Shown: positions 35,028 through 44,303, numbered from the stretch's first letter. The stretch is 64,000 nucleotides of DNA from Rhodospirillales bacterium (GCA_017644185.1 JAEPMA010000007.1:62001-126000); one strand, 5' to 3'. Program-made: numbers and translations. Notes: generated by a model from the sequence alone, not told the origin.

Positions 35028-35918
35028 TCAGGCTTTGTCCAAGTCCCTATGGCGAATCTGTGCCCGCCATCCGTTTTCCTTAAGCCATGCATGAAAGCGT
35101 TCGGCAATGAAAACCGAGCGATGACGGCCGCCGGTGCAGCCGAAACCGATGGTCAGATAACTTTTACCTTCCGCACGGTAGCGCGGCAAAAGCGGGCCGA
35201 CCATCCCCGTCAGATGACCGAAGAATCCCTCGAAGGCCTCGTCTTCCATGACATACGCCTGCACTTCTTTATCCCGGCCCGTCTTGGGGCGGAGCGTCTT
35301 GTCGTAGTGCGGGTTGCGGAAGAACCGGACGTCGAATACCAGGTCCGCATCGCGTGGCAGCCCACGCTTGAAGGAGAAAGACGTCACGAAGATCGCGAGA
35401 CCCGGATCGCCCTCGATCCCGAACGAATGCTCCAGATGCGCCTTAAGGTCGCCGAGCACGAAATCGGAGGTGTCGATGACGTGATCGGCGCGCGCGCGTA
35501 AAGGTTCCATCACCCGGCGTTCGCGGCGGATGCCGTCGATGACCGGACGGTCGGCGGCGAGGGGGTGACGGCGCCGGGTTTCCTCGTAGCGGCGGCCGAG
35601 CACCTCGTCGTCGCAATCCATGAACAACAGCGCGACCTCGATATGGCCACTGGCGGCGATCCGGTCCAGTAACTCCAATAGCTTGCCCGCGTCGAAATCG
35701 CGGGTGCGGATGTCGACACCGATCGCGAGGGATTGCCCTTCACCGCTTGTGCTGTCACTTCCCTCGAGCCCCGGGATCAGCCGGCCGATCAGCGACAACG
35801 GCATGTTGTCGACCGCTTCGAAGCCGATGTCTTCGAGCAGTTTCAAAGCCGAGCTTTTGCCGGCCCCGGAAACGCCCGACACCAGCAGAACCTTGTTTTT
35901 CGGAATATCGGTGCCCAT
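35028..35918 (-). CDS. rapZ: RapZ family nucleotide-binding protein (YvcJ/RapZ)
   Basis: 296 residues from ATG 35918; the A of the hprK stop TGA is the first base of this ATG, and a GTG three bases upstream is an alternative. Walker A is S-G-V-S-G-A-G-K-S, followed by G-F-E-A-V-D-N-M-P, and the C terminus has G-C-T-G-G-R-H-R-S-V. In enterobacteria RapZ senses GlcN6P and guides RNase E to GlmZ; in alphaproteobacteria its role is less clear. It is embedded in the PTS cluster. Confidence 0.93.
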   Translation of the reverse strand: MGTDIPKNKVLLVSGVSGAGKSSALKLLEDIGFEAVDNMPLSLIGRLIPGLEGSDSTSGEGQSLAIGVDIRTRDFDAGKLLELLDRIAASGHIEVALLFMDCDDEVLGRRYEETRRRHPLAADRPVIDGIRRERRVMEPLRARADHVIDTSDFVLGDLKAHLEHSFGIEGDPGLAIFVTSFSFKRGLPRDADLVFDVRFFRNPHYDKTLRPKTGRDKEVQAYVMEDEAFEGFFGHLTGMVGPLLPRYRAEGKSYLTIGFGCTGGRHRSVFIAERFHAWLKENGWRAQIRHRDLDKA

Positions 35919-36361
35919 CACGACTGCAGCATATCCCTATCCGCCGCCCGCAACGCAAGACGGATTTTCGCCGGCGCCGAAACTTGAAACGGATCAAGCG
36001 CAATACGCCGCACGGACGCTCCCATGAAATCCCCCGTCAAACGATCCGGCAGACGTTCCATATCTTCAGGCTCCACCAGATCGACGACCAGCGATAGCGA
36101 CACTTTTGTTTCATATCTCATGCGCACGATGCCGACGCCGCGTACTTCCAGGAGCCCGGCGATCGTCGCAGGCCCCGAAAGAAGAACGCCGCCATTATCG
36201 GGCGTCAGATCGACACGGTCGTCGGCAATCAAGATTGCGCCCTCGTCGATCAGGCGAAGCGCGAGGTCGGATTTCCCTGCACCTGAAGGGCCAAGTATCA
36301 GCACGCCTCGACCATCGATGGCGACGGCGGTGGCGTGGATCTGCTCGTGGGGGGTGTTCAT
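35918..36361 (-). CDS. hprK: HPr kinase/phosphorylase, short alphaproteobacterial form
   Basis: 147 residues, only the C-terminal kinase domain of the ~310-residue Gram-positive enzyme. Walker A is G-P-S-G-A-G-K-S-D-L-A-L-R-L-I, then L-I-A-D-D-R-V-D-L and the HprK signature L-E-V-R-G-V-G-I-V-R. It phosphorylates Ser50 of HPr. It is coupled to chvG by an ATGA overlap and to rapZ by TGATG. Confidence 0.93.
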   Translation of the reverse strand: MNTPHEQIHATAVAIDGRGVLILGPSGAGKSDLALRLIDEGAILIADDRVDLTPDNGGVLLSGPATIAGLLEVRGVGIVRMRYETKVSLSLVVDLVEPEDMERLPDRLTGDFMGASVRRIALDPFQVSAPAKIRLALRAADRDMLQS

Positions 36362-38001
36362 TCGCTTGCCGGAAGTCTAACGATGAAGCGCGCGCCGATG
36401 ACGTTGCCCTGGCCGTCACGGCGGTTGGTGGCCTCGATCTCGCCCTCGTGGACGTCGACGATCTGTTTCGAGATCGACAGCCCCAATCCCGAATGCGTGC
36501 CGAACTTTTCACCCTCAGGACGCGACGTGTAGAAGCGGTTGAAGATATCCTTCTCTTTCCCCTCGGGGATGCCGGGGCCGTCGTCGTCGATGGTCGTCAC
36601 CAGCCAGCCCCCATGCCGGCTGAGAGAGATGCGGATCGTCCCACCGGGCGGCGAGAAGGTGTTGGCGTTCGAGATCAGGTTGCGGAACACTTGCACGAGG
36701 CGGTCCTCGATTCCCTGAACCTCGAGCCCGCCATTGGTGACGATCTCAAGCTGAATGTTCGCGTCTTCATCCCTGTCGGCGGCGTTCCTGAGGTCGACGA
36801 TGGCGCCGAGCACACCTGCCAAGTCGACGGTTTCAAACTCGGTGCGGCTGAGTTCGGCATCGAGACGCGACGCGTTCGAGATATCGCTGATCAGCCGGTC
36901 GAGCCTGGCGACGTCGTCGGTGATGATCGACATCAGCTTTTCGCGCTGCGCCGGGTCGCTGACCCGTCCCGCGGTTTCGACGGCGGATCTGAGGGATGTC
37001 AGGGGGTTCTTGATTTCGTGCGCGACGTCGGCGGCGAAGCGCTCGATGGCGTCCATCCTGAGCCAGAGTGCTTCGGTCATTTCCTTCAAGCTGATCGCGA
37101 GATCGCCGATCTCGTCCCGGCGTTCCGTCAGGACGGGGATCGTCTCTTTTCTGCCCTTGTCGTGGCGGATGCGCTCGGCGGCGATGGCGAGGCGGCGGAT
37201 CGGCCGGGCGATGGTGCCGGCGAGGTAGAGCGATAAAAGGATGGTGATGCTGAGCGCGACGGCAACGACTTTGAGGATGTCCAGGCGCACGTCGTGGAGC
37301 GCGGTCTTGATGTTTTCGCCGTCCCTGGAAAGCATGATCGCGCCCAATACTTGCTTATAGCGCTGCACCGGGACCGCCGCCGACAATACAAGATCGTCGT
37401 GGCCGAACCGCCGGGCGGCGACGGCGCTCTCGCCGATCAACGCGGCCTGGGTTTCGGGAAAGTCGCTCGCGGATTGAAGGGGGTTCTCTTTGTACTTCGG
37501 TAACGGTCCCTCGCCCGAGATCGCGCGTGCGAAGTCGTCGTATTTATCCAGAAGGGCGTCCAGCAGATCGAAGTCGTCTTCGGGCGGGCGCAGGATTTCG
37601 ATCTGCACGGCGCCCCCCGCACCCCCAAGACGGCGTGAATCGACGATCAACGTCCCGTCGGCGCGAAACAGCCGGGCGCGGGTATCCGTGATGTCGACCA
37701 GTCTCCGGGTGATCTGATAGGCGATATCGGAGACAAGATACTGCCCGCTCGGCTGTTCGGAGACGACCGCACCCTCCCCCAGGGCGGCGGCGAACATCTC
37801 GGCCTGCACTTCGAGCGATTGCAGTTCGTTGTCGATCAGGGAGCGCCGGTATTCGCCCAGATACAAAAGCCCCGCGACGAGCGTGCCGATGGCCAGAAGA
37901 TTGACGGTGAGGATGCGCCGGGTGAGGGGCGAAATGAACGGCTTCGACGCGCCACTGCGCGCCGCCACCCGAGGCTCACTTTCCTGACCCCCCTTGGCCA
38001 T
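36358..38001 (-). CDS. chvG: ChvG-type sensor histidine kinase
   Basis: 547 residues. TM helices lie near 30-50 and 260-280 and enclose a ~210-residue periplasmic domain. HAMP is followed by HisKA with D-V-A-H-E-I-K-N-P-L-T and an HATPase with N-L-I-S-N-A, D-D-D-G-P-G-I-P and G-L-G-L-S-I-S-K. The position chvI-chvG-hprK is diagnostic. ChvG responds to acid or envelope signals and, where studied, to the periplasmic partner ExoR, which I do not see here. Confidence 0.92.
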   Translation of the reverse strand: MAKGGQESEPRVAARSGASKPFISPLTRRILTVNLLAIGTLVAGLLYLGEYRRSLIDNELQSLEVQAEMFAAALGEGAVVSEQPSGQYLVSDIAYQITRRLVDITDTRARLFRADGTLIVDSRRLGGAGGAVQIEILRPPEDDFDLLDALLDKYDDFARAISGEGPLPKYKENPLQSASDFPETQAALIGESAVAARRFGHDDLVLSAAVPVQRYKQVLGAIMLSRDGENIKTALHDVRLDILKVVAVALSITILLSLYLAGTIARPIRRLAIAAERIRHDKGRKETIPVLTERRDEIGDLAISLKEMTEALWLRMDAIERFAADVAHEIKNPLTSLRSAVETAGRVSDPAQREKLMSIITDDVARLDRLISDISNASRLDAELSRTEFETVDLAGVLGAIVDLRNAADRDEDANIQLEIVTNGGLEVQGIEDRLVQVFRNLISNANTFSPPGGTIRISLSRHGGWLVTTIDDDGPGIPEGKEKDIFNRFYTSRPEGEKFGTHSGLGLSISKQIVDVHEGEIEATNRRDGQGNVIGARFIVRLPASE

Positions 38002-38042
38002 GTACCCCCCAACGTTGCGGGTTAAAGAATGCCGGTGAAGCG

Positions 38043-38756
38043 TTATGCCTTATAGCGGTAGCCGACGCCATAGAGGGTTTCGATTTCGGAGAATTCGGGA
38101 TCGACTTCGCGGAACTTGCGGCGCAGCCGTTTCACGTGGCTGTCGATGGTGCGGTCCTCGACGTAGATGTTTTCCCCATAAGCGGCGTCGATCAACTGGT
38201 CGCGGTTTTTTACATGACCGGGGCGGCGCGCGAGAGACTCGACCAACAGAAACTCGGTCACGGTCAGGGTGACTTCCTTGCCCTTCCACACACAAAGGTG
38301 ACGGTCGGGGTCGAGCATCAGCTCCCCGCGTCTGAGCACATTGGCGCCGTCCTCGCCCTCGACGGCGGGTTCGACGTCGCGGCGTCTCAGAATGGCGCGG
38401 ATGCGTTCGATCAGAAGACGCTGCGAGAACGGTTTCTTGATGTAGTCGTCGGCGCCCATGCGGAGCCCCAGAAGCTCGTCAACTTCATCGTCTTTTGAGG
38501 TCAGGAAGATCACGGGGAGCGAGTCCTTCTTGCGGATCTCCCCCAACAGCTCCATCCCGTCCATGCGTGGCATCTTGATATCGAGCACGGCCAGGTCGAC
38601 CGGATGCTGGCCCAGACCCTCTAAAGCAGCGGCGCCGTCGGGGTAGGTGGCGACGTCGTAGCCTTCGGCCTCGAGCGCCATGGAGACGGAAGTCAGAATG
38701 TTCTGATCGTCGTCGACCAGCGCGATTTTCTGATGCATGGGCTTGGTTCCACTCAT
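38043..38756 (-). CDS. chvI: ChvI-type response regulator
   Basis: 237 residues, with an alternative ATG at 38738. The receiver has phospho-acceptor Asp59 in [12 protein letters not shown] and K-K-P-F; the winged helix ends G-V-G-Y-R-Y. The sequence [15 protein letters not shown] is typical of ChvI. It lies 41 bases before chvG. In related species ChvI controls envelope, exopolysaccharide and central carbon genes. Confidence 0.93.
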   Translation of the reverse strand: MSGTKPMHQKIALVDDDQNILTSVSMALEAEGYDVATYPDGAAALEGLGQHPVDLAVLDIKMPRMDGMELLGEIRKKDSLPVIFLTSKDDEVDELLGLRMGADDYIKKPFSQRLLIERIRAILRRRDVEPAVEGEDGANVLRRGELMLDPDRHLCVWKGKEVTLTVTEFLLVESLARRPGHVKNRDQLIDAAYGENIYVEDRTIDSHVKRLRRKFREVDPEFSEIETLYGVGYRYKA

Positions 38757-38832
38757 GGTTTAAAATTAATCCTCGCTTCTGGTACGGACCCAATATGGCC
38801 AAATTATATGCGAATTACGGCGAAATAAGGCA

Positions 38833-38854
38833 GCATCGGTGTATTATCCGATGC
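38833..38854. promoter_or_regulatory. Inverted repeat in the divergent chvI / methyltransferase intergenic region
   Basis: GCATCGG (38833-38839) and CCGATGC (38848-38854) are exact inverted arms around an AT-rich 8-base centre. The element lies 81 bases upstream of the methyltransferase start in a 178-base gap. It could be an operator or a leader hairpin; nothing in the sequence says which. Confidence 0.35.
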
Positions 38855-38934
38855 AAACCGGGATCGCGGAACTTATCTAAGTTTAGCGTAAAACAACCAA
38901 AACATCGAACGCCGACACATGCAGGGAGGACAGC

Positions 38935-39951
38935 ATGATCAGAACCACCGTCGCCGGCAGTCTGCCGAAACCGGCCTGGCTCGCGGAGCCGGAGAAACTC
39001 TGGGCGCCGTGGCGCATCCCCGACGAACAACTGTTCGAGGGGCAGTCCGACGCCGCGCTGGCGTGGATCAAGTGCCAGGAAGACGCGGGTATCGATATCG
39101 TTTCGGACGGTGAGCAGTTCCGGAAGCACTTCGTGCACGGCTTTCTGGAGAAGATCGAGGGCATCGACTGGAACAAGATGACCACGATGGGCATTCGTAA
39201 CGACCGCTACGATGCCGACGTGCCGACGGTGACGGGTGAGGTCAAGCGCACGGGATCGGTGCACGGTGCGGGCGCCAAGTTCTGCAAGGAGCACACCAAC
39301 GGCCAGTATAAATTCACGCTGCCGGGACCGATGACGATCTGCGACACCATCGCCAACGGGTATTATGAAACCCGCCCCGACATGGCGCGCGCCTTCGCGA
39401 AACTGCTGAACGAGGAAGCGAAGGAACTCGAAGCCATGGGCGTCGACGTCATCCAGTTCGACGAACCAGCGTTCAATGCCTTCACGAAAGAGGCGGCGGA
39501 GTGGGGTGTCTCGATCCTCGAAGAGGCCGCCGACGGCCTCAAATGCACGACGGCGGTGCATATCTGCTACGGCTACGGGATCCAACAGAACCTGGACTGG
39601 AAGGAAACGCTCGGTGACGAGTGGCGCCAGTACGAGGATTTCTTCCCGGCGCTGAATGCGTCGAAGATTCAACAGGTCTCTCTCGAATGCGCCGACAGCC
39701 ACGTCCCGCACGAAGTGATGGGGATATTGAAGGACAAGGAGATTCTCGTCGGCGCCATCAACGTCGCGACGGAAGAGATCGAAACACCTGAGAAAGTGTG
39801 CGCGACCTTGACCGCGGCCGCCGAATTCGTCGACCCGGCACGCATCATCGCGTGTACCAACTGCGGGATGGCGCCCTTGCCGCGCCACGTCGCGGAAGGG
39901 AAATTAAAGGCGCTGGGCGCGGGCGCGGAATTGTTTCGGAAGTCGCTTTAG
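38935..39951 (+). CDS. Core-MetE-like methionine synthase family protein
   Basis: 338 residues, about the catalytic half of cobalamin-independent methionine synthase; the N-terminal MetE domain is absent. Starts after GCAGGGAGG. Zinc-type ligands are visible: H-I-C-Y-G (His, Cys), a later E-C-A-D-S-H, and C-T-N-C-G-M near the end. D-G-E-Q-F and Q-F-D-E-P fit the homocysteine/substrate pocket. Short 'core-MetE' proteins use methyl donors other than methyltetrahydrofolate polyglutamate. The DUF1852 partner often linked to one subtype is not adjacent. Confidence 0.85.
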   Translation: MIRTTVAGSLPKPAWLAEPEKLWAPWRIPDEQLFEGQSDAALAWIKCQEDAGIDIVSDGEQFRKHFVHGFLEKIEGIDWNKMTTMGIRNDRYDADVPTVTGEVKRTGSVHGAGAKFCKEHTNGQYKFTLPGPMTICDTIANGYYETRPDMARAFAKLLNEEAKELEAMGVDVIQFDEPAFNAFTKEAAEWGVSILEEAADGLKCTTAVHICYGYGIQQNLDWKETLGDEWRQYEDFFPALNASKIQQVSLECADSHVPHEVMGILKDKEILVGAINVATEEIETPEKVCATLTAAAEFVDPARIIACTNCGMAPLPRHVAEGKLKALGAGAELFRKSL

Positions 39952-39973
39952 CGTTTTCCAACGGAGATAGATG

Positions 39974-40076
39974 CGTCATTCCGGCGAACGCCGGAATCCA
40001 GAGCGCAAGGGGCCGACGTCTCCAGCGCAGACTGAAAGTAACTGTCCCTGGACCCCGGCTTGCGCCGGGGTGACGG
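39974..40076. repeat. Paired-hairpin intergenic repeat, copy 1
   Basis: It begins CGTCATTCCGGCG, with hairpin TTCCGGCG/CGCCGGAA, then a ~45-base spacer, then CTGGACCCCGG with hairpin CCCCGGC/GCCGGGG, ending TGACGG. It lies between the convergent methyltransferase and copper-chaperone genes, where it could serve as a two-way terminator. Four further copies of the same layout are in the window. Confidence 0.8.
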
Positions 40077-40089
40077 GGCTGACTTACGG

Positions 40090-40566
40090 TCAGTGCGCGT
40101 GTTCGAGCGTCTTGCCCGGTAAAAGGATGGGTACGTCGATGGTGATTTCGCCCGCCTTCTGGAACGTCAGCGTCAGTTTGTAGGACTCGGTCGCCTTCAG
40201 GGGCGATTTCAGGCCCATCAGCATGACATGAAGCCCGCTCGGTTTCAGCTCGACGGTCTGACCCGCCGGAATTTTCAACGCCATCACGTGCGACATCTTC
40301 ATGACGCCGTCTTCCACCGTTGTTTCGTGGACCATGGTGCTTCCGGCGGCCGGCGACGAGACGGAGACGAGGGTGTCGTCCGTATTTCCCTTATTCTCGA
40401 TATGAAGATACGCGACCCCGGACTTCGCCGTGGGGGGCGTGGCGCGCGACCAGATGTGACTGATCGTCAGATCGCCGATCTTCGGATGCATGTGATTGTC
40501 GGCGTTGGCGGGGGAAACGTTTACGAGAAGGACGAAGAGGCAGAAGACGGGGATCATCGAACGCAT
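40090..40566 (-). CDS. Periplasmic copper chaperone PCuAC family protein
   Basis: 158 residues with a signal peptide ending near A-N-A-D. The PCuAC copper motif is present: H-E-T-T-V-E-D-G-V-M-K-M (His, Met) followed ~22 residues later by H-V-M. It delivers Cu(I) to the CuA site of cytochrome c oxidase with Sco-type partners. None of those partners is adjacent. Confidence 0.88.
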   Translation of the reverse strand: MRSMIPVFCLFVLLVNVSPANADNHMHPKIGDLTISHIWSRATPPTAKSGVAYLHIENKGNTDDTLVSVSSPAAGSTMVHETTVEDGVMKMSHVMALKIPAGQTVELKPSGLHVMLMGLKSPLKATESYKLTLTFQKAGEITIDVPILLPGKTLEHAH

Positions 40567-40680
40567 TTTACAGGGCTCCTTTTACGTGGAAAATATGTAC
40601 AAACGTCGGTTATGCAAGGGCGGTCCTTGACGCTTCACGAACGTCTCCGCACAGTTCGATCAATCTTCCGGAGGGTATGA

Positions 40681-41394
40681 ATGTCCGAACGCAGAAACGC
40701 CGATCTTGCCCGACTGCTGGTGCGGCGCCGTGGCGTTGGGATGCTGGCGACAGCCATGGCGGAGGGGGGTGCCCCATATGCGTCGCTCGTGACGTATGCC
40801 TGCGATCATCGCGGGCAGCCGCTATTTCTGTTCTCGGGTCTCTCCGATCACACCAAGAACATCGCCAAAGACCCACGCGCCTCACTTCTGGTCGAGAACG
40901 CGGCCAGGAACCGCAACCCCCAGACAGGCCCCCGCCTGACCCTGATGGGGACGGTCAAACGCGATAAGTCACCCGAGACCCGCGCGCGGTTTCTGGCGCG
41001 CCATCCGGATGCGGCGCTTTACGCCGATTTCGGGGATTTCGGTTTTTTCCGTATGACGGTCGAGCGCGCGCACTGGGTGGGTGGGTTCGCGCGGGCCGTC
41101 TGGTTCGACGCGAAGCACGTGCTCACGCCGAAGAAAACCGCCGATGAAATGGCGGCGATCGAGGCCGGCGTGGTGCAGCACATGAACGCCGATCATGCCG
41201 ATGCGGTGCGTGCTTACGCCGATTCGTTGCTGGGCCGCCGGCCGGGCAACTGGCGCATGACGGGGTGTGATTCGGATGGGGTCGATCTGATGGCGGACGG
41301 GCGCTATGCCAGGCTCGAATATGACAATCCTGTAACGGATTCAAAGACCTGTCGTGACACCCTCGTTGCACTGGCCAAACAGGCACGCGCCTGA
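40681..41394 (+). CDS. HugZ-like flavin/heme-binding split-barrel protein with DUF2470 domain
   Basis: 237 residues; GGAGGGT precedes the ATG. The N-terminal ~150 residues show the pyridoxamine-phosphate-oxidase-like split barrel (A-T-A-M-A-E-G-G-A-P-Y-A-S-L-V-T, H-T-K-N-I). The C-terminal ~80 residues are DUF2470, with H-M-N-A-D-H-A-D-A-V. This pairing is typical of HugZ-type heme utilisation proteins. Heme use here is inferred. Confidence 0.85.
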   Translation: MSERRNADLARLLVRRRGVGMLATAMAEGGAPYASLVTYACDHRGQPLFLFSGLSDHTKNIAKDPRASLLVENAARNRNPQTGPRLTLMGTVKRDKSPETRARFLARHPDAALYADFGDFGFFRMTVERAHWVGGFARAVWFDAKHVLTPKKTADEMAAIEAGVVQHMNADHADAVRAYADSLLGRRPGNWRMTGCDSDGVDLMADGRYARLEYDNPVTDSKTCRDTLVALAKQARA

Positions 41395-41523
41395 GCCGAT
41401 AAAAAAGCCCGGAAACCCGCCAGTTTGTCTTGATTCCACATCATTAACTTGTCTAAGTTCGCGGCCTTCGGAGCGTGAACAGGCGGCTCGATTCCAGACC
41501 GCCGGAATAGGAGCGAGGAAACG

Positions 41524-43131
41524 GTGCAGAATATCGGTCATCGAGTCAGCCGTAATGGGCTGGAACAGCAGGGTTTGGGCAAAGTTGCCAAGGCCTTTTG
41601 GAACTTCTCGGCGCCGCGGTTGTGCGAAGAAGCCATCCGCCGCGGTGAAGCACAAATGGGACAGGGCGGCTCTTTGCTGGCGCTGACCGGCAGCCACACG
41701 GGCCGTTCGCCGAACGACCGTTTCGTGGTCGAGGAAGAAACGACGGCGGGCGAAATCTGGTGGGGTGACGTCAACCGACCGATCTCGGAGGAAAACTTCG
41801 AGAAGCTTCTCGCGAAAATGATGAAGCATTACGACGGCCGCGACGCTTTCGTTCAGGACTGCTATGCCGGTGCCGACCCGACCTACCGCCTGCCGGTCCG
41901 CATCGTGACGGAAAACGCGTGGCACAACCTGTTCGCGCGCAACATGTTCATCCAGCCGGGCGACGACGAGCTCGAAGGGTTCGAGCCGCAGTTCACCGTC
42001 ATTCAGGCGCCGAGCGTGACCGCCGATCCGGCGGCAGACGGCACCACGTCGGAAACGTTCATCGTTTTGAATCTGAAGCGCCGGATGGTGATCGTCGGGG
42101 GGAGCGCATACGCAGGCGAAATCAAGAAGTCGATCTTCTCGGTTATGAACTTCCTGATGCCGCCCAAAGACGTCCTGCCGATGCACTGCTCGGCCAACAT
42201 GGGGCCGGACGGCGACACGGCGATCTTCTTCGGTCTTTCGGGCACGGGTAAGACGACCCTTTCCGCCGACAGCTCGCGCACCCTCATCGGGGATGACGAG
42301 CATGGCTGGAGCCCGAACGGCATTTTCAATTTCGAGGGTGGCTGCTACGCCAAGTCGATCAACCTGACGGCTGAAACCGAACCCGAGATCTTCGCGACCG
42401 CATCGCGCTTCGGCACCATTGTCGAGAACGTGATGATGAACCCGGAAACGCGCGCCTACGATTTCTTCGACACCACGCTGACCGAAAACGGCCGTCTGTC
42501 GTATGACGTTTCGGAAATTCCGAACGCGTCGGCGAACGGTCAGGGCGGCCTGCCGAAGAACATCGTCATGCTGACCTGCGATGCGTTTGGTGTGCTGCCG
42601 CCGATCAGCCAACTGACGCCGGAACAGGCGATGTATCATTTCCTCAGCGGCTACACCGCGAAAGTGGCCGGGACCGAGCGTGGCCTGAAGGAGCCGGCGG
42701 CGACGTTCTCGACGTGCTTCGGCGCGCCCTTCATGCCGCGTCACCCGACGGTTTATGCGAAACTGCTGCGTGACAAGATGGCGGCCCAGAATGCCAAGTG
42801 CTGGCTGGTTAACACCGGCTGGTCCGGTGGCGGGTACGGCGTTGGTGAGCGGATGCAGATCGCCTACACGCGCACCATGCTCAACGCGGCGCTCGACGGG
42901 CGTCTCGAGCAGGGCTCGTTCCGCCAGGACCCGAACTTCGGTGTGCTGGTTCCGGAAGCCTGCCCGGGCATCCCGGACGACGTGCTGAACCCGAAGAGCA
43001 CCTGGGCCGACGGCGCCGGTTACGACGCCCAGGCGCAGGACCTGCGCAAGCGCTTCGAAAAGAACTTCACTCAGTTCGAAGAACACGTCGACACCGACGT
43101 CAAGGCAGCTGCCATCCGCGCCGCCGCCTGA
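41524..43131 (+). CDS. pckA: Phosphoenolpyruvate carboxykinase (ATP)
   Basis: 535 residues with a GTG start after AGGAGCGAGG. P-loop G-L-S-G-T-G-K-T-T-L-S-A-D, H-T-G-R-S-P-N-D-R-F and the N-T-G-W-S-G-G signature are present. It converts oxaloacetate to PEP in gluconeogenesis. A strong terminator follows. In many alphaproteobacteria pckA is next to chvI; here three genes lie between. Confidence 0.96.
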   Translation: MQNIGHRVSRNGLEQQGLGKVAKAFWNFSAPRLCEEAIRRGEAQMGQGGSLLALTGSHTGRSPNDRFVVEEETTAGEIWWGDVNRPISEENFEKLLAKMMKHYDGRDAFVQDCYAGADPTYRLPVRIVTENAWHNLFARNMFIQPGDDELEGFEPQFTVIQAPSVTADPAADGTTSETFIVLNLKRRMVIVGGSAYAGEIKKSIFSVMNFLMPPKDVLPMHCSANMGPDGDTAIFFGLSGTGKTTLSADSSRTLIGDDEHGWSPNGIFNFEGGCYAKSINLTAETEPEIFATASRFGTIVENVMMNPETRAYDFFDTTLTENGRLSYDVSEIPNASANGQGGLPKNIVMLTCDAFGVLPPISQLTPEQAMYHFLSGYTAKVAGTERGLKEPAATFSTCFGAPFMPRHPTVYAKLLRDKMAAQNAKCWLVNTGWSGGGYGVGERMQIAYTRTMLNAALDGRLEQGSFRQDPNFGVLVPEACPGIPDDVLNPKSTWADGAGYDAQAQDLRKRFEKNFTQFEEHVDTDVKAAAIRAAA

Positions 43132-43151
43132 TTTCGTTCGATACGTTTCGG

Positions 43152-43182
43152 AAAGGCCGGTCCCCAAGGGGCCGGCCTTTTT
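43152..43182 (+). terminator. Rho-independent terminator of pckA
   Basis: AAAGGCCGG (43152-43160) and CCCC (43162-43165) pair with GGGG (43168-43171) and CCGGCCTTT (43172-43180), with one bulged T and an AA loop, followed by TT. It starts 21 bases after the pckA stop. Confidence 0.88.
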
Positions 43183-43286
43183 CGTTGGCCCGGTTGCACA
43201 TATCGGGTGCCTGTGGGATCGTTTTCGTAATCGGGGGCGAAGTCCCCATATCCAAATAAGTCCAAAACCCAGGGGAGGTTTCACAG

Positions 43287-44174
43287 GTGACGAAAATCAA
43301 CATTCAATTCACGCTGTTTTCGGCGTTCTATTCGCCGCTGATTTCCACCATGTCCGGCGGCTTTCTGGAGGCCGAGGGCCTTGAGCCGGACTGGTCGATC
43401 TCGCCGCCCGGCAAGTCGGCGATCGAATCCTTACAGGACGGTTCCGCGCACGTCGTGCAGACGGCGCCCAGCCAGTCGTTCAATTGGTTGAAGAAAGGCG
43501 AAATGCCGCCGTTCAAGCACTTCGCCCAGATCAACGAGATGGACGGCTTCTTCATCACCGGCCGCGAAGCCGATCCCGATTTCACGTGGGATAAGCTGGA
43601 AGGCGCGGAAGTGGTGATGTTCAAGGCCGGTCAGCCGAACGCGATGTTCAAGTATGCGTGTTTCAAGGCGGGGATCGACTACGACAAGATCATTCCCGTC
43701 ACCCCGGGCGGCGCGGCCGATATCGACAAGGCGTTTCGCGACGGCCAGGGGCAGTACGTCCAACAACAAGGCCCGTTTCCGCAGCAGCTCGAAGCGGACG
43801 GTGTCGGGCACGTGGTGGCGCAGGTCGGTCCCCAAATCGGCCCGAACGCGTTCTCAAGCCTGGCCGCCACGCCGGCATGGCTGGAAACGGATATGGCCAA
43901 GGCGTTCATGCGCGCCTATCGCAAGACGCGTCAGTATATGAACGAAACGCCTGCCGCCGAAATCGCCAAAGCCGAGAAGCCTTTCTTCCCGGACATCGAC
44001 GAAGCGGTTCTCGCGGATTGCATCGGGACTTATCAAAAGCTCGGTTGCTGGACGCCGCATTGCGAAATCACGAAAGAGGCGTTCGACGTCGCGCAGGACG
44101 TCTTCCTTCATTACGGCGCGATCACCGAGCGCTACAACTACGAAGACGCGATCGCGCAGCCGCCGTCGGACTGA
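43287..44174 (+). CDS. Orphan NMT1/THI5-like substrate-binding protein
   Basis: 295 residues, GTG start after AGGGGAGG. The periplasmic-binding-protein fold is suggested by F-L-E-A-E-G-L-E-P-D-W and the long alternating pattern of A-A-D-I-D-K-A-F-R and Q-Q-Q-G-P-F-P-Q-Q-L. There is no signal peptide and no ABC permease or ATPase nearby, so it may be a cytosolic binding or sensory protein. A THI5-type pyrimidine synthase role cannot be excluded but no thiamine genes or TPP element are seen. Confidence 0.72.
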   Translation: MTKINIQFTLFSAFYSPLISTMSGGFLEAEGLEPDWSISPPGKSAIESLQDGSAHVVQTAPSQSFNWLKKGEMPPFKHFAQINEMDGFFITGREADPDFTWDKLEGAEVVMFKAGQPNAMFKYACFKAGIDYDKIIPVTPGGAADIDKAFRDGQGQYVQQQGPFPQQLEADGVGHVVAQVGPQIGPNAFSSLAATPAWLETDMAKAFMRAYRKTRQYMNETPAAEIAKAEKPFFPDIDEAVLADCIGTYQKLGCWTPHCEITKEAFDVAQDVFLHYGAITERYNYEDAIAQPPSD

Positions 44175-44303
44175 TTTGGCGGATTTCCGGCAGAAAACCG
44201 TCAGGACGCGCCGGCCGGGATAGGGGTAACTCCTATCTTGGCCCGCGCCGATGGGGCGGCTATCATCATCCCAATTTTGGGGGGCCTTGCGGGAAGGAAA
44301 CGT

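Noticed and set aside
43132-43286. TPP riboswitch before the NMT1/THI5-like gene
   Set aside because: The leader holds the pckA terminator and no THI-box sequence.
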